A stretch of DNA of 64,000 bases, from contig NZ_JBDVNC010000037.1 of NCBI RefSeq assembly GCF_039969785.1, positions 1 through 64,000 on the forward strand, read 5' to 3'. The notes below the pieces were generated by a model, which saw nothing but the letters and a program-made list of their open reading frames with translations, had not been told where the DNA came from and searched no databases. Shown one piece after another: positions 25,340 to 34,114 of this stretch (positions are counted from its first letter, which is position 1; the number at the start of each line of letters is the position of its first letter). Source of the stretch: Shimia sp039969785 (GTDB lineage: Bacteria > Pseudomonadota > Alphaproteobacteria > Rhodobacterales > Rhodobacteraceae). The position numbers and the translations under genes were made by a program.

Positions 25340-26263
25340 TTAATTCAAGGATTCGAAATACGCCTGCGCAGCAGGGTGCAGCGGGATCGGCAGATCAAGC
25401 GACGCTTTTGGTACAATTTGTTTTGCCAAAGCGTTTTCAGCAATCAGATCATCCAGGTTGCCATAAATGGCTTCCAACAAGATCGTCGCGCGCGCATCAT
25501 CCATGTCACCCTTGGCAATCAGCATGTTAGCCGAACCAATCACAACGACATCGCTGCCTGTGTCATAGACATCTGCAGGCACTGTCACGTTGGAGTAATA
25601 TGGGAACATCTCTGTCAGCTCTGCCATTTTCGCGTCGCCAAGTTCAATGAACTTCAGCTCTTTTGTGGCCCCTGTTTGCATCACTGCAGAGGTTGGATAC
25701 CCCGCAAGCGCAAATGCGGCGTCGACATTGCCATCAGACAACTGGCTGAATCCGTCTGCATAGGACAAAAAGCTTGGAACGATGTCTTCCAGCGTCATGC
25801 CATAAAGCTTAAAGAGGTTGCGGGTCATGCTGAGTGTGCCGCCGCCTGCAGGTCCAATCGCGACCTTCTTGCCTTTAAGGTCTTCGATGCTTTCAATGCC
25901 AGATCCCGGCAGCGTCACCATGTGCAGGATGCTTGAATGCAATTGCCCCATGGCTGTGATGTCCAGCGCTTCCTTGTAGGGGCCCTTGCCGCCTACTGCC
26001 AGAAAACTCAGGCTGGCAGGTGCGATACCCAGCTCGACCTCACCGGAATCAACAAGGCGCGGATTTTCCGCGCCACCACCCGTCACAATCGGGACCATGG
26101 TGTAGCCCTCGGCATGTTTGTTGACCATGTTGCTCAGCGCCTGCCCCATCGGGTAATATGCGCCGCCCAAACTCGCAGTGCCGATGCGCAGCTCTTGCGC
26201 GGATACGGTCATTGGCGCGATGGCCATGGCTGCAACAGCCAGAACTTTTGTTGCGATATTCAT
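25340..26263 (-). CDS. TAXI-type TRAP substrate-binding protein
   Basis: The 307-residue exported protein (signal MNIATKVLAVAAMAIAPMTVSA) is a TAXI-family receptor: RIGTASLGGAYYPMGQALSNMVNKH at its mature start, a GGGAENPRLVDSGEVELGIAPASL segment, and AIGPAGGGTLSMTRNLFKLYGM. TAXI proteins feed fused DctQM permeases; glutamate or other small acids have been suggested for some. It is the first gene of the long leftward operon, with a GGGAGG site. A palindromic stretch upstream (26348-26368) may bind the operon regulator. Confidence 0.92.
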   Translation of the reverse strand: MNIATKVLAVAAMAIAPMTVSAQELRIGTASLGGAYYPMGQALSNMVNKHAEGYTMVPIVTGGGAENPRLVDSGEVELGIAPASLSFLAVGGKGPYKEALDITAMGQLHSSILHMVTLPGSGIESIEDLKGKKVAIGPAGGGTLSMTRNLFKLYGMTLEDIVPSFLSYADGFSQLSDGNVDAAFALAGYPTSAVMQTGATKELKFIELGDAKMAELTEMFPYYSNVTVPADVYDTGSDVVVIGSANMLIAKGDMDDARATILLEAIYGNLDDLIAENALAKQIVPKASLDLPIPLHPAAQAYFESLN

Positions 26264-26347
26264 AGAGACCTCCCTTATCTGTTCTCCTGGCGAGCCAACT
26301 CAAACCATTCGCGCACCGTAGATTCTGAATACAATATCGGTGTAAAA

Positions 26348-26368
26348 CGATAATGCAATATTTTATCG
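26348..26368. promoter_or_regulatory. candidate operator in the divergent promoter region of the TAXI operon and the TSUP gene
   Basis: CGATAA (26348-26353) and TTATCG (26363-26368) form an inverted repeat with a nine-base spacer in AT-rich DNA about 85 bases upstream of the TAXI binding-protein gene. A second palindrome, TCGTCGACGA, lies at 26423-26432. Binding by the GntR protein of this operon is a guess. Confidence 0.35.
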
Positions 26369-26473
26369 ATTTTTCTTGTGGTGTTCTTAAAAGTCTAGAT
26401 AATCAAGAAATCACGCAAGATATCGTCGACGACTTCTTGAAACAGCCAACATAATCTCTAGGCCACATCGCCC

Positions 26474-27235
26474 ATGACCGCTGATCTTGTCATTCTATGT
26501 GTCGCGTCCGTGACATTCTTTATCGGCGGATTGTCCAAGGGTGCGATCGGGTTTGGTTTGCCGATGATCGCCATACCGATGCTCACAGCGACGGGATCGC
26601 TGCCGCTGGCATTGTCGATCGCAGTGCCGCCGGTTGTCGCAACAAACCTCTGGCAAATTTGGAAATTTCGCGCGCACCACCACATCCCTTTTATGCGCAG
26701 CTTTCTCATAACCGGACTGCTGGGCCTGCTGTTCGGGACCTTCGTGCTCAAAAACGTCGAGAATGCCTACTTCGAAATTCTACTCGGCTGTTTGGTCCTG
26801 TTTTACCTTTTCAAGAAAAACAAGAGCGGCAAAACCCTGACGCCAGAACGACAAAATCGGCTTGCACCCATTATCGGAAGTGCTGCCGGTCTGGTGCACG
26901 GAACAATGGGCATGTCTGGTTTGGTCGGCACGCCCTTTTTCTATGCCGCAGGGCTGTCGCGCCCGTCCTTCATTTTCGCCAACAGCCTTATGTTCATTGT
27001 GTTCTCGGCACTGCATATGCCCGCGCTTGCAGTCGCGGGTCTCTATCAGCCCACAGCCCTTGTCATTGGATTATTCGTGATGATCCCGGCCTTTGCTGGT
27101 CTGTGGATCGGAAACATGTTGGTTGATCGACTAAAGGCATCGACCTTTCCGCTGCTTGTCAAAGGCATGTTGATGATCGCCGCGATTTTGCCGATCTGGA
27201 ATGGATTGGCGCATTTTCTCTCACCACCGACCTGA
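26474..27235 (+). CDS. TSUP (TauE/SafE) family membrane protein
   Basis: This 253-residue protein has the seven- or eight-helix TSUP pattern with the repeated glycine-rich starts FFIGGLSKGAIGFGLPMIAIPM and LVHGTMGMSGLVGTPFFYAAG. TSUP proteins move small anions such as sulfonates, sulfite or organic acids, usually outward or by facilitated passage. It diverges from the two-TRAP operon and is followed, 17 bases later, by a glutathione S-transferase, so the pair could handle export or detoxification of a compound taken up by the operon. That link is inference. Confidence 0.85.
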   Translation: MTADLVILCVASVTFFIGGLSKGAIGFGLPMIAIPMLTATGSLPLALSIAVPPVVATNLWQIWKFRAHHHIPFMRSFLITGLLGLLFGTFVLKNVENAYFEILLGCLVLFYLFKKNKSGKTLTPERQNRLAPIIGSAAGLVHGTMGMSGLVGTPFFYAAGLSRPSFIFANSLMFIVFSALHMPALAVAGLYQPTALVIGLFVMIPAFAGLWIGNMLVDRLKASTFPLLVKGMLMIAAILPIWNGLAHFLSPPT

Positions 27236-27252
27236 CCCCGGAGGCATTACAC

Positions 27253-28020
27253 ATGCTTAAACTCTTTCACGCGAACCACTCAACATGCAGTCAAAAAGTG
27301 CGTCTCTGCCTTGCTGAAAAGGGCCTCAAATATCAGAGCCAATTGGTCAATCTCGCAACCAAAGAGCATCTGACGCCCGAGTACTTGGCCATCAACCCCA
27401 ACGGGGTCGTGCCAACGTTGATACATGACGGTGCGATCATTACGGATTCCGGTGTTATCTGCGAATATCTTGACGAGGTTTTTCCGTCGGTCGCAATGCT
27501 ACCCACCGACCCTGCTGAGCGCGCCGTCGTCAGAGCATGGGGCCGTTATCTGGATGAAGTTCCTACAGCGGCAATTCGGGTGCCCTCATTCAACATGGCG
27601 TTTTTGCCGCGTTACGACGACCTGGATGACCAAACTTTTCAGCAACAACAGGCCAATGTGCGCCCTATTCGCAAACAGTTTTATGAACGCATGGGCCGCA
27701 AGGGCTTTGACGACTCCGAGGTCGATGCCGCAATGGACCAGTTCAACGCGACGCTGGTGCGTATGGAAAAAAGGCTGGCTGACGCCCCATGGATTTCTGG
27801 CGAAAATTTTGGGCTGGCGGACATCATCGTCTTACCGCTTGTCGACCGCATGGATGATCTTTCTTTCGCTAACATGTGGGAAGACATGTTTCCACGTGTG
27901 ACAGATTGGTTCCAGCGCGCAAAAGACCGGCCTTCGTTTACCCAAGCGTTTTACCCGAAATCCCGGCTATCAGAATTTTTGAATATTGCGCCGCTACGGC
28001 CTGCCGATGCATCGACATAG
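27253..28020 (+). CDS. glutathione S-transferase family protein
   Basis: The 255-residue protein has the thioredoxin-like N-domain (LKLFHANHSTCSQKVRLCLAEKGL, the cis-proline in NPNGVVPTLIHDGAIITDS) and an all-helical C-domain with the capping motif near ISGENFGLADIIVLPLVDRM. The likely glutathione-activating residue is Ser or Cys in STCS. Relatives include beta-etherase-like and theta-like enzymes; given the aromatic genes to the left, a role in lignin-type compounds is possible but not shown. It shares an operon with the TSUP gene and ends at a bidirectional terminator. Confidence 0.85.
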   Translation: MLKLFHANHSTCSQKVRLCLAEKGLKYQSQLVNLATKEHLTPEYLAINPNGVVPTLIHDGAIITDSGVICEYLDEVFPSVAMLPTDPAERAVVRAWGRYLDEVPTAAIRVPSFNMAFLPRYDDLDDQTFQQQQANVRPIRKQFYERMGRKGFDDSEVDAAMDQFNATLVRMEKRLADAPWISGENFGLADIIVLPLVDRMDDLSFANMWEDMFPRVTDWFQRAKDRPSFTQAFYPKSRLSEFLNIAPLRPADAST

Positions 28021-28070
28021 CTTCGAACGGCTGATTGCCTGACTTCAACGGGACAGACACGTTTCGGCCT

Positions 28071-28102
28071 AAAAAAGGGGGCGACGCCGCGCCCCCAATT
28101 TT
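28071..28102. terminator. bidirectional intrinsic terminator
   Basis: GGGGGCG (28077-28083) pairs with CGCCCCC (28090-28096), flanked by AAAAAA on the left and AATTTTT on the right. It separates the convergent ends of the glutathione S-transferase and the semialdehyde dehydrogenase genes and works on both strands. Confidence 0.9.
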
Positions 28103-29620
28103 TCATTTTTCAAAATCATCCGGCAACAGTGCCGCAGGAAGGTCCTGCAAACAAACAGGTCGCAAGAACCGTCTGATTGACAATGTCCCGACAGAGGTCG
28201 CTCCAAAATTTGTCGATGCCGGATAAGGGCCGCCATGCACCATCGCATCACAAACTTCGACACCGGTTGGGAAACCGTTGAACAGCACCCGACCCGCCTT
28301 GCGTTCAAATATTGGCAACAGGCATTTGGCCAGATCAGAGTCCGCTTCGTCCATGTGCGCCGTACAGGTCAATTGCCCTTCAAGCGCAAGCGCAACTTCT
28401 TTCATCTGAGCAATGTCTTGTACCCGAACCACCAGCCCAAGAGGGCCAAAAACCTCCTCGGCCAGGTTCCCATTACGGAGCCATTGATCCCCTGTCGTTT
28501 CATACAGAAACGGGCTGGCAGACCGGTCAGCACATTGAGAGCTGAAAATTTCTTCTACGCCGTCGCTATTAGCGACGCGGCTCTGCCCCGCCCGATAAGC
28601 ATCAGCAATCCCGTCCGTTAGCATTACCTGCGAAGAAACCGCTTCCAACGCAGATTTGGCAGACTGCACAAACGCCTCTGCTTCTGGACCATCAATTACA
28701 ACTGCCACCCCGGGGTTGGTGCAAAACTGCCCCGCACCCATCGTGAGAGATGCCGCCCAACCGGTTCCGATCTGAACACCGCGCGACGCGACAGCACCTG
28801 GTAGCAGGAACATCGGATTTACCGACCCCAATTCTCCAAAAAACGGAATTGGATTGGGACGCTGCGCGCAAAGATCGAAAAGCGCCCGTCCACCGGCAAG
28901 AGAGCCGGTAAAGCCTACGGCATTGATCAGCGAATGCTGTACCAACGACGTACCGACGTCACGTTTACCGCCCTGAATGAGCGAAAATACACCGGGATGG
29001 ACATCGCATTTCTGAATTGCGGCACAAACCGCTTCTGCGATAATCTCGCCCGTTCCTGGATGCGCGCTGTGGCCTTTGACCACAACAGGGCACCCAGCGG
29101 CCAGCGCGGCAGCTGTGTCGCCGCCAGCCGTCGAAAACGCCAGCGGGAAATTCGATGCGCCAAACACCGCGACTGGTCCAATTGGACGCTGCACAAGCTT
29201 TATATCAGGTCGAGGAACTGGCGCGCGGTCTGGCAACGCGAGATCGTGTCTCACGTCAAGGTAGTCACCTTGCAGAATATGGTTTGCGAACAGCCGGAGT
29301 TGCCCGACAGTGCGCCCTCGTTCACCCATAAGCCGGGCTTCGGGCAAACCGGATTCCTGACTGCCAATTTCGGTGATTGCTTCGGCTCTGGCTTCGATTT
29401 CGTCTGCGATTACGTTCAGAAAGGCTGCTCGCTCTGCTCTTGAAGAATAGCCGAAAGTCCAGAACGCTTCCTCGGCGGCCTGACAGGCTGCATCTACGTG
29501 CGAAGGCGTACCAACCGAAAACTGATGGCTTGGACCATGCGCGGGGGAAGAGGCGAAAACGTTCTCTCCCGCGATCCAGTTTCCAGCAACCAGGTGTTTT
29601 CCATGCGGTTCGAATTTCAT
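28103..29620 (-). CDS. aldehyde dehydrogenase, alpha-ketoglutaric-semialdehyde-dehydrogenase type
   Basis: The 505-residue protein belongs to the NADP-type ALDH branch that includes alpha-ketoglutaric semialdehyde dehydrogenases. Typical segments are GPVAVFGASNFPLAFSTAGGDTAAALAAGCPVVVKGHSAHPGT, the glutamate region PFFGELGSVNP, and the cysteine in GAGQFCTNPG. The final NGFPTGVEVCDAMVHGGPYPAS is characteristic. These enzymes complete non-phosphorylating breakdown of pentoses, sugar acids or hydroxyproline by making 2-oxoglutarate. It follows the RraA-like gene after about 84 bases on the same strand, so it is probably the last gene of that operon. Confidence 0.88.
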   Translation of the reverse strand: MKFEPHGKHLVAGNWIAGENVFASSPAHGPSHQFSVGTPSHVDAACQAAEEAFWTFGYSSRAERAAFLNVIADEIEARAEAITEIGSQESGLPEARLMGERGRTVGQLRLFANHILQGDYLDVRHDLALPDRAPVPRPDIKLVQRPIGPVAVFGASNFPLAFSTAGGDTAAALAAGCPVVVKGHSAHPGTGEIIAEAVCAAIQKCDVHPGVFSLIQGGKRDVGTSLVQHSLINAVGFTGSLAGGRALFDLCAQRPNPIPFFGELGSVNPMFLLPGAVASRGVQIGTGWAASLTMGAGQFCTNPGVAVVIDGPEAEAFVQSAKSALEAVSSQVMLTDGIADAYRAGQSRVANSDGVEEIFSSQCADRSASPFLYETTGDQWLRNGNLAEEVFGPLGLVVRVQDIAQMKEVALALEGQLTCTAHMDEADSDLAKCLLPIFERKAGRVLFNGFPTGVEVCDAMVHGGPYPASTNFGATSVGTLSIRRFLRPVCLQDLPAALLPDDFEK

Positions 29621-29704
29621 CTGTGAATCTCAATTTCGTTTCTGTGTTTCAATCTATTCATCAACCGGGGCGCATATACTAGGTCCATTCGCGCTCACCA
29701 AATA

Positions 29705-30430
29705 TTATTCCGATTGCTCAGAACGCCATTTTTGAAATTCAACAAGGTTTTCTTCTTTGGTTGCCGGGTACAGCCCGATGATCGACGCTCCGGATTTCAC
29801 CTTGCTCAGAACAAAATTCTCGTAGGCGGTCATTTCTGTCGCATCGGCGGCGGTCTCATCGGCCAGATGGGCCGGTATGACAATCACGCTGTCATCATCC
29901 CCAACCATGATGTCACCCGGAAACACTGGCGCGTCACCGCATCCGATTGGCACATTGATGTCGATGGCTTCGTTTGTTGTGAGGTTGGTTAGGCTCGCCG
30001 GGCGGTGATGATAAGACGGGATATCCAGTTCAGCGATGTTCATCGCGTCCCGAAACCCGCCATCTGTCACGACACCAGCTACGCCCCGCGCCATAAGTCG
30101 ATTAATCAGAATATCCCCGGCCGAAGCGGCATATGCGCTTTTGCGGCTGTCCATCACCATCACATGACCCTCCGGGCAAATCTCTACAGCGTGGCGCTGT
30201 GGATGTTGTGGGTTCCGAAACTCGACAAGCTGGTTACGATCTTCGCGGGCAGGCATATAGCGCAAGGTAAATGCCGGTCCGACCATGTTACGCCCTTTTT
30301 GCGACAGCGGTCGCACATCCTGTATCACCTGATTTCGCAATCCGTGTTTGTACATAACAGTAGCCAGTGTTGCGACAGAAACTTTCTCCAGCAGCGCACG
30401 CGTCTCTGGCTTCAGTGGATGCTCGGACAT
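29705..30430 (-). CDS. RraA-like family protein (possible oxo-acid aldolase or decarboxylase)
   Basis: The 241-residue protein fits the RraA-like group: PETRALLEKVSVATLATVMYKHGLRNQ, VGPAFTLRYMPAREDRN, and the metal-site motif VVTDGGFRDAMNI, where Arg-Asp would hold the divalent ion. Many relatives called RraA are really class II pyruvate aldolases acting on hydroxy-oxo acids; a catabolic role suits its neighbours better than RNase E control. I start at ATG 30430, which follows GAAAGGAAAT; an earlier ATG at 30481 overlaps the terC-like stop (ATGA) and would add 17 polar residues, so it cannot be excluded. Confidence 0.8.
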   Translation of the reverse strand: MSEHPLKPETRALLEKVSVATLATVMYKHGLRNQVIQDVRPLSQKGRNMVGPAFTLRYMPAREDRNQLVEFRNPQHPQRHAVEICPEGHVMVMDSRKSAYAASAGDILINRLMARGVAGVVTDGGFRDAMNIAELDIPSYHHRPASLTNLTTNEAIDINVPIGCGDAPVFPGDIMVGDDDSVIVIPAHLADETAADATEMTAYENFVLSKVKSGASIIGLYPATKEENLVEFQKWRSEQSE

Positions 30431-30477
30431 CGGATTTCCTTTCGAGTTATTCTTCGTTTTTTTATCGAGATCTTGTG

Positions 30478-31518
30478 TCATATTTCTCGCTCCGCATTGT
30501 TGTGGCGGATTGACGAAAACAGCGACAAACAAATGAGCGCGGCTCCTACCAGTCCCGTAAAGAGTTCGGGAATATGCCAAAGCGATTGTGCATACATGAT
30601 CACCGACAACACGAGCACCGAGTAGAAGGCGCCATGCTCAAGGTAGCGAAACTGCGTCAGCATTTTGCTTTCGACCAACATGATGGTCATGGAACGCACA
30701 TAAAAGGCGCCGATGCCAAGGCCAATTGCGATCAGGAACAGGTTCTGCGTCAAGGCAAATGCTCCTATTACACCGTCAAAGGAGAAGCTGGCATCCAGAA
30801 CTTCGAGATACAGGAAAGCCCCGAAACCACCTTTGGCAGCAAGGTTGTTAACTTCTTTTTCTGCATCCAGAATATGCCCAAGCAATTCCACAGCAAGGAA
30901 CGTCACGAGCCCACACACTGCCGCGAACAGAAAGGTTGCGCTGTCTGGGCCGGTCAGGGACGTTGTAAACATCAGAGCCAAAAACAGCACAAACGCGATT
31001 TCCAGACCGCGGATCGATGCGCAGCTTCGCAGACGACACTCGATCACACGGATCCAATCAACCTCTTTCGATTGGTCAATGAAATACGTCAGAGCCACCA
31101 TCATCAGGAATGTGCCACCAAAGGCCGAGATTCCAATATGGGAGTCATCCATAATGCGCGCGTATTCCTGAGGGTCTGAAGCGGCAAGCACTATTGCCGA
31201 TATCGGACCAATTTTTGCAGCGATTGCAACAACGGCCAGCGGGAAAATGATACGCATCCCAAAGACCGCGACGACGATTCCCCACGTCAGAAACCTGTGC
31301 TGCCACTTGGGCTCCATCTTTTCCAAAATGTTGGCATTGACGATGGCGTTGTCAAAACTCAGCGAAATTTCAAGGACTGCCAAAACAGATCCGATCAGGA
31401 AAAACGAGATCGCTCCGCCCATGGTGCCGGTGGTATTGTAACCCAGCCAAAACGCCAGCATCAGCCCAATGGCTGTGAAGACAAACGGCCATAGAAAGTA
31501 CTTGAAGGTGCCGGTCAT
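30478..31518 (-). CDS. TerC/DUF475-family integral membrane protein
   Basis: The 346-residue protein has eight or nine membrane helices and the TerC-type acidic signatures: SLSFDNAIVNANILEKM in the first half and LDASFSFDGVIGAFALTQNLFLIAIGLGIGAFYVRSMT in the second. The paired FDN and FDG aspartates are in line with metal binding, and relatives export Mn2+ or act in metal homeostasis. It is unusual here: its start overlaps the hydroxyacid dehydrogenase stop by four bases and its own stop meets the following RraA-like gene, so it belongs to a catabolic operon. Confidence 0.85.
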   Translation of the reverse strand: MTGTFKYFLWPFVFTAIGLMLAFWLGYNTTGTMGGAISFFLIGSVLAVLEISLSFDNAIVNANILEKMEPKWQHRFLTWGIVVAVFGMRIIFPLAVVAIAAKIGPISAIVLAASDPQEYARIMDDSHIGISAFGGTFLMMVALTYFIDQSKEVDWIRVIECRLRSCASIRGLEIAFVLFLALMFTTSLTGPDSATFLFAAVCGLVTFLAVELLGHILDAEKEVNNLAAKGGFGAFLYLEVLDASFSFDGVIGAFALTQNLFLIAIGLGIGAFYVRSMTIMLVESKMLTQFRYLEHGAFYSVLVLSVIMYAQSLWHIPELFTGLVGAALICLSLFSSIRHNNAEREI

Positions 31519-32486
31519 GAAATAGTCCTGTTACGCTGATCAAGTTCGAAAACTGGGGAAATAAGAGACGCGCCTGAAAAATGCGCAATCAGATTGTTCA
31601 AGGCCAACTGAGACATAGCACAGCGTGTTTCATTAGTTCCGCTTGCATGATGTGGATAGAGAACAACGTTACGCAGCTCTGTTAGGCGCGGGTCTGGGTC
31701 TGGTTCGTTTAAAAAAACATCTAGTCCGGCTGAACCGAGCGCCCCGGACGTCAGGCATGAGATCAGCGCTTCTTCGTCGACAACGCTGCCGCGCGCAATA
31801 TTGATCAATGTCCCTTGCGTGCCGAGCTCAGAAAGAACACTTTTGTCGATCATCCCTTCTGTCTCCGCCCCCCCAGGCACGGCAACAATCAGGATGTCGC
31901 TCCAATTTGCCAAAGACACTGCGTCTGGAAAATAGCGATAGGCATTGTCCTTGCGCCGACGTGTGCAATACCCGATGTCAAGCTTAAGCGCCTGCAGTCT
32001 ATTGGCAATTTCCTGCCCTATTATTCCAAGACCAAGGATACCTGCGCGTTTGCCTTTAAGGGAGGACAGCAACGGATAGGGTCCTTGCGCGCCCCACTCG
32101 CCGGACCGAACATATGCATCTGCCTTTACCAGTTCCTTGCGCGCGGCCAACGTCAACATGACGGCGGTATCTGCAACTTCGTCACTCAAAGCCAGCGAGG
32201 CATTTGTAAAGGGAATGCCGTTTTGCCTTAGAACGCTGTCATCGATCATCTCAAAACCTGCGGTGTTGCACGCCAGAATTTCAAGTTGTGGCAAACGTTG
32301 CAGCTCTTCTTCTCCGAACGTGTAATGGCCACTGATGATCGCCGCGCGACAATTGCCACCGAGCCTGTTCAGAAAATCGGCTTTGTCCTCGGCCAGATCA
32401 AGACGGTACACAACAAAATGACGTTCAAGGTCTTGCAGAACAGACGGCCAGATTGGCGACATTACCAAAACTTGCGGCTTTGTCAT
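31515..32486 (-). CDS. D-2-hydroxyacid dehydrogenase
   Basis: This 323-residue NAD(P)-dependent enzyme has the nucleotide-binding motif GILGLGIIGQEIANRL in the inserted Rossmann domain. The catalytic arginine is in NIARGSVVDEEAL, the glutamate in FLNEPDPDP and the histidine in YPHHASGTNETR. It should interconvert a D-2-hydroxyacid and the 2-oxoacid; glyoxylate/hydroxypyruvate or sugar-acid-derived substrates are likely. It overlaps the ABC ATPase stop on one side (ATGA) and the terC-like start on the other, which places it in the same transcript as the ABC importer. Confidence 0.9.
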   Translation of the reverse strand: MTKPQVLVMSPIWPSVLQDLERHFVVYRLDLAEDKADFLNRLGGNCRAAIISGHYTFGEEELQRLPQLEILACNTAGFEMIDDSVLRQNGIPFTNASLALSDEVADTAVMLTLAARKELVKADAYVRSGEWGAQGPYPLLSSLKGKRAGILGLGIIGQEIANRLQALKLDIGYCTRRRKDNAYRYFPDAVSLANWSDILIVAVPGGAETEGMIDKSVLSELGTQGTLINIARGSVVDEEALISCLTSGALGSAGLDVFLNEPDPDPRLTELRNVVLYPHHASGTNETRCAMSQLALNNLIAHFSGASLISPVFELDQRNRTIS

Positions 32487-34114
32487 TCGACCAACTCCTG
32501 TATATTTTGCGCAGTGGCCCGCCTTTGCGCCTGAACGTCGGGGTCCGGGTCCAGACTGGCCGCGATCAGGTTGCGCGTGTAGTCCTCGCGCGGGGCATTG
32601 AATATCTGACCCACCGGCCCTTGTTCAACAATTCTGCCGTTTTTCATCACGATGACCCGGTGCGCGAAATCACGTACCAAAGGAAGATCGTGCGCGATGA
32701 AAAGGAAACTAACCCCCAAGTCTGACTGCAATGCCGTCAACAGCGACAGAACTTGCCCCTGAATGGAAACGTCCAGAGCTGAGACCGCTTCGTCGCAAAT
32801 GATCAGCTTAGGCTGCAGCGCCAAGGCACGCGCAATGGCGATACGTTGCCGTTGACCACCCGAAAACTGGTGCGGATAACGATGGATATGTGCTGCTTGC
32901 AATCCGACCTGTTCCAACAATTCACAGACCCGGGCTTTCCACTGAGGTTTGGCCAAAATGTCGGGGTGAATGACAAACGCCTCGGAAATGATCTGAAAAA
33001 TCGACATGCGCGGGTTAAGCGACTGTGTCGGATCCTGAAAAACCATTTGGATGTCGCGGCGGGTATCAAAAAGCTCCTTTGGGCTCATGCTGACAAGGTC
33101 GCGATCCTCGAACAATGCCTGCCCATCGGTTGCGTCTTCCAATCGCAATAGTGTTTTTGCCAAGGTCGACTTTCCCGACCCAGACTCGCCAACAATCGCA
33201 ACAGTCTCGCCGGGCAGCACCGTCAGACTTACATCGTCCAGCGCAACAAATGACCCATAGTGCTTTGTCAGACCTCTTATATCCAAAACGGGTTTGATGG
33301 CCGCATCAAGTTGATCTGCCAGCTCGCCTGCTCCGGGCACTGCGGCAATCAGCTTCTTTGTGTAGGGATGCTGGGGATTATGATAGACGTCGCGGGCGCT
33401 GCCCGTCTCAACAACCTGACCCGCGTTCATCACCACAACTCGATCTGCGACCTCGGCCACAACACCAAGGTCATGCGTGATCAGCAAAAGCCCCATCCCG
33501 GTTTCTTTTTGAAGCTCTTCCAACAATGTCAGTATTTGCGCTTGCACGGTCACATCAAGCGCTGTTGTCGGTTCATCCGCGATCAGGATATCCGGCTTCA
33601 GAGCCAAGGCCATTGCAATCATAATGCGTTGGCGTTGCCCACCGGAAAACTGATGAGGATAGGCGTCGATTTTAGTCTCAACGTCTGGAATGCCCACCCG
33701 CTTTAACAATTCAAGTGTGCGCGCACGTGTTTCGGACTTGTTGACACCGTGCGCCGCCATGGTTTCCGCAATTTGAAAGCCGATTGTGTAGACCGGGTTC
33801 AAATGGCTCAGAGGGTCCTGAAAGATCATTGCAATGCGATGACCGTTCAGCTCACGTCGTTCCTCTGAGGACATGTCCAACAGGTCCCTGTGCTCAAAAA
33901 GGATTTCACCCGAAGTGATCTCGCCGGGAGGCATGTCAATGAGATCGAGCACAGCGGAAGCCGACACCGACTTGCCAGACCCGGATTCGCCCAGAATGGC
34001 CAGTGTTTCTCCGCGATCCAGATGCCAGCTTACGTCACGCACGGCGTGGACTGTTCCGTGAGAGGTGTGAAAATCCACCGAGAGATTGCGAACTTCTAAA
34101 AGACGTTTACCCAT
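32483..34114 (-). CDS. oligopeptide-type ABC transporter, fused DppD-DppF ATPase
   Basis: The 543-residue protein carries two complete ATP-binding cassettes. Cassette 1 has Walker A GESGSGKSVSASAVL and signature SGGQRQRIMIAMAL; cassette 2 has GESGSGKSTLAKTLLRLEDA and signature SGGQRQRIAIARAL, each followed by a D-E Walker B. Fusion of the two ATPases of the Dpp/Opp/Gsi class is common. I start at 34114 because the family sequence begins there; it overlaps the end of the permease gene by eight bases. It energises the permease pair encoded just upstream. Confidence 0.93.
   Translation of the reverse strand: MGKRLLEVRNLSVDFHTSHGTVHAVRDVSWHLDRGETLAILGESGSGKSVSASAVLDLIDMPPGEITSGEILFEHRDLLDMSSEERRELNGHRIAMIFQDPLSHLNPVYTIGFQIAETMAAHGVNKSETRARTLELLKRVGIPDVETKIDAYPHQFSGGQRQRIMIAMALALKPDILIADEPTTALDVTVQAQILTLLEELQKETGMGLLLITHDLGVVAEVADRVVVMNAGQVVETGSARDVYHNPQHPYTKKLIAAVPGAGELADQLDAAIKPVLDIRGLTKHYGSFVALDDVSLTVLPGETVAIVGESGSGKSTLAKTLLRLEDATDGQALFEDRDLVSMSPKELFDTRRDIQMVFQDPTQSLNPRMSIFQIISEAFVIHPDILAKPQWKARVCELLEQVGLQAAHIHRYPHQFSGGQRQRIAIARALALQPKLIICDEAVSALDVSIQGQVLSLLTALQSDLGVSFLFIAHDLPLVRDFAHRVIVMKNGRIVEQGPVGQIFNAPREDYTRNLIAASLDPDPDVQAQRRATAQNIQELVE

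Noticed and set aside
29705..30430. RraA-like protein as LigK, completing the protocatechuate 4,5-cleavage pathway
   Set aside because: LigK shares the RraA fold, but this gene is 25 kb away in an operon with ABC import, hydroxyacid dehydrogenase and semialdehyde dehydrogenase, which fits sugar-acid breakdown better.
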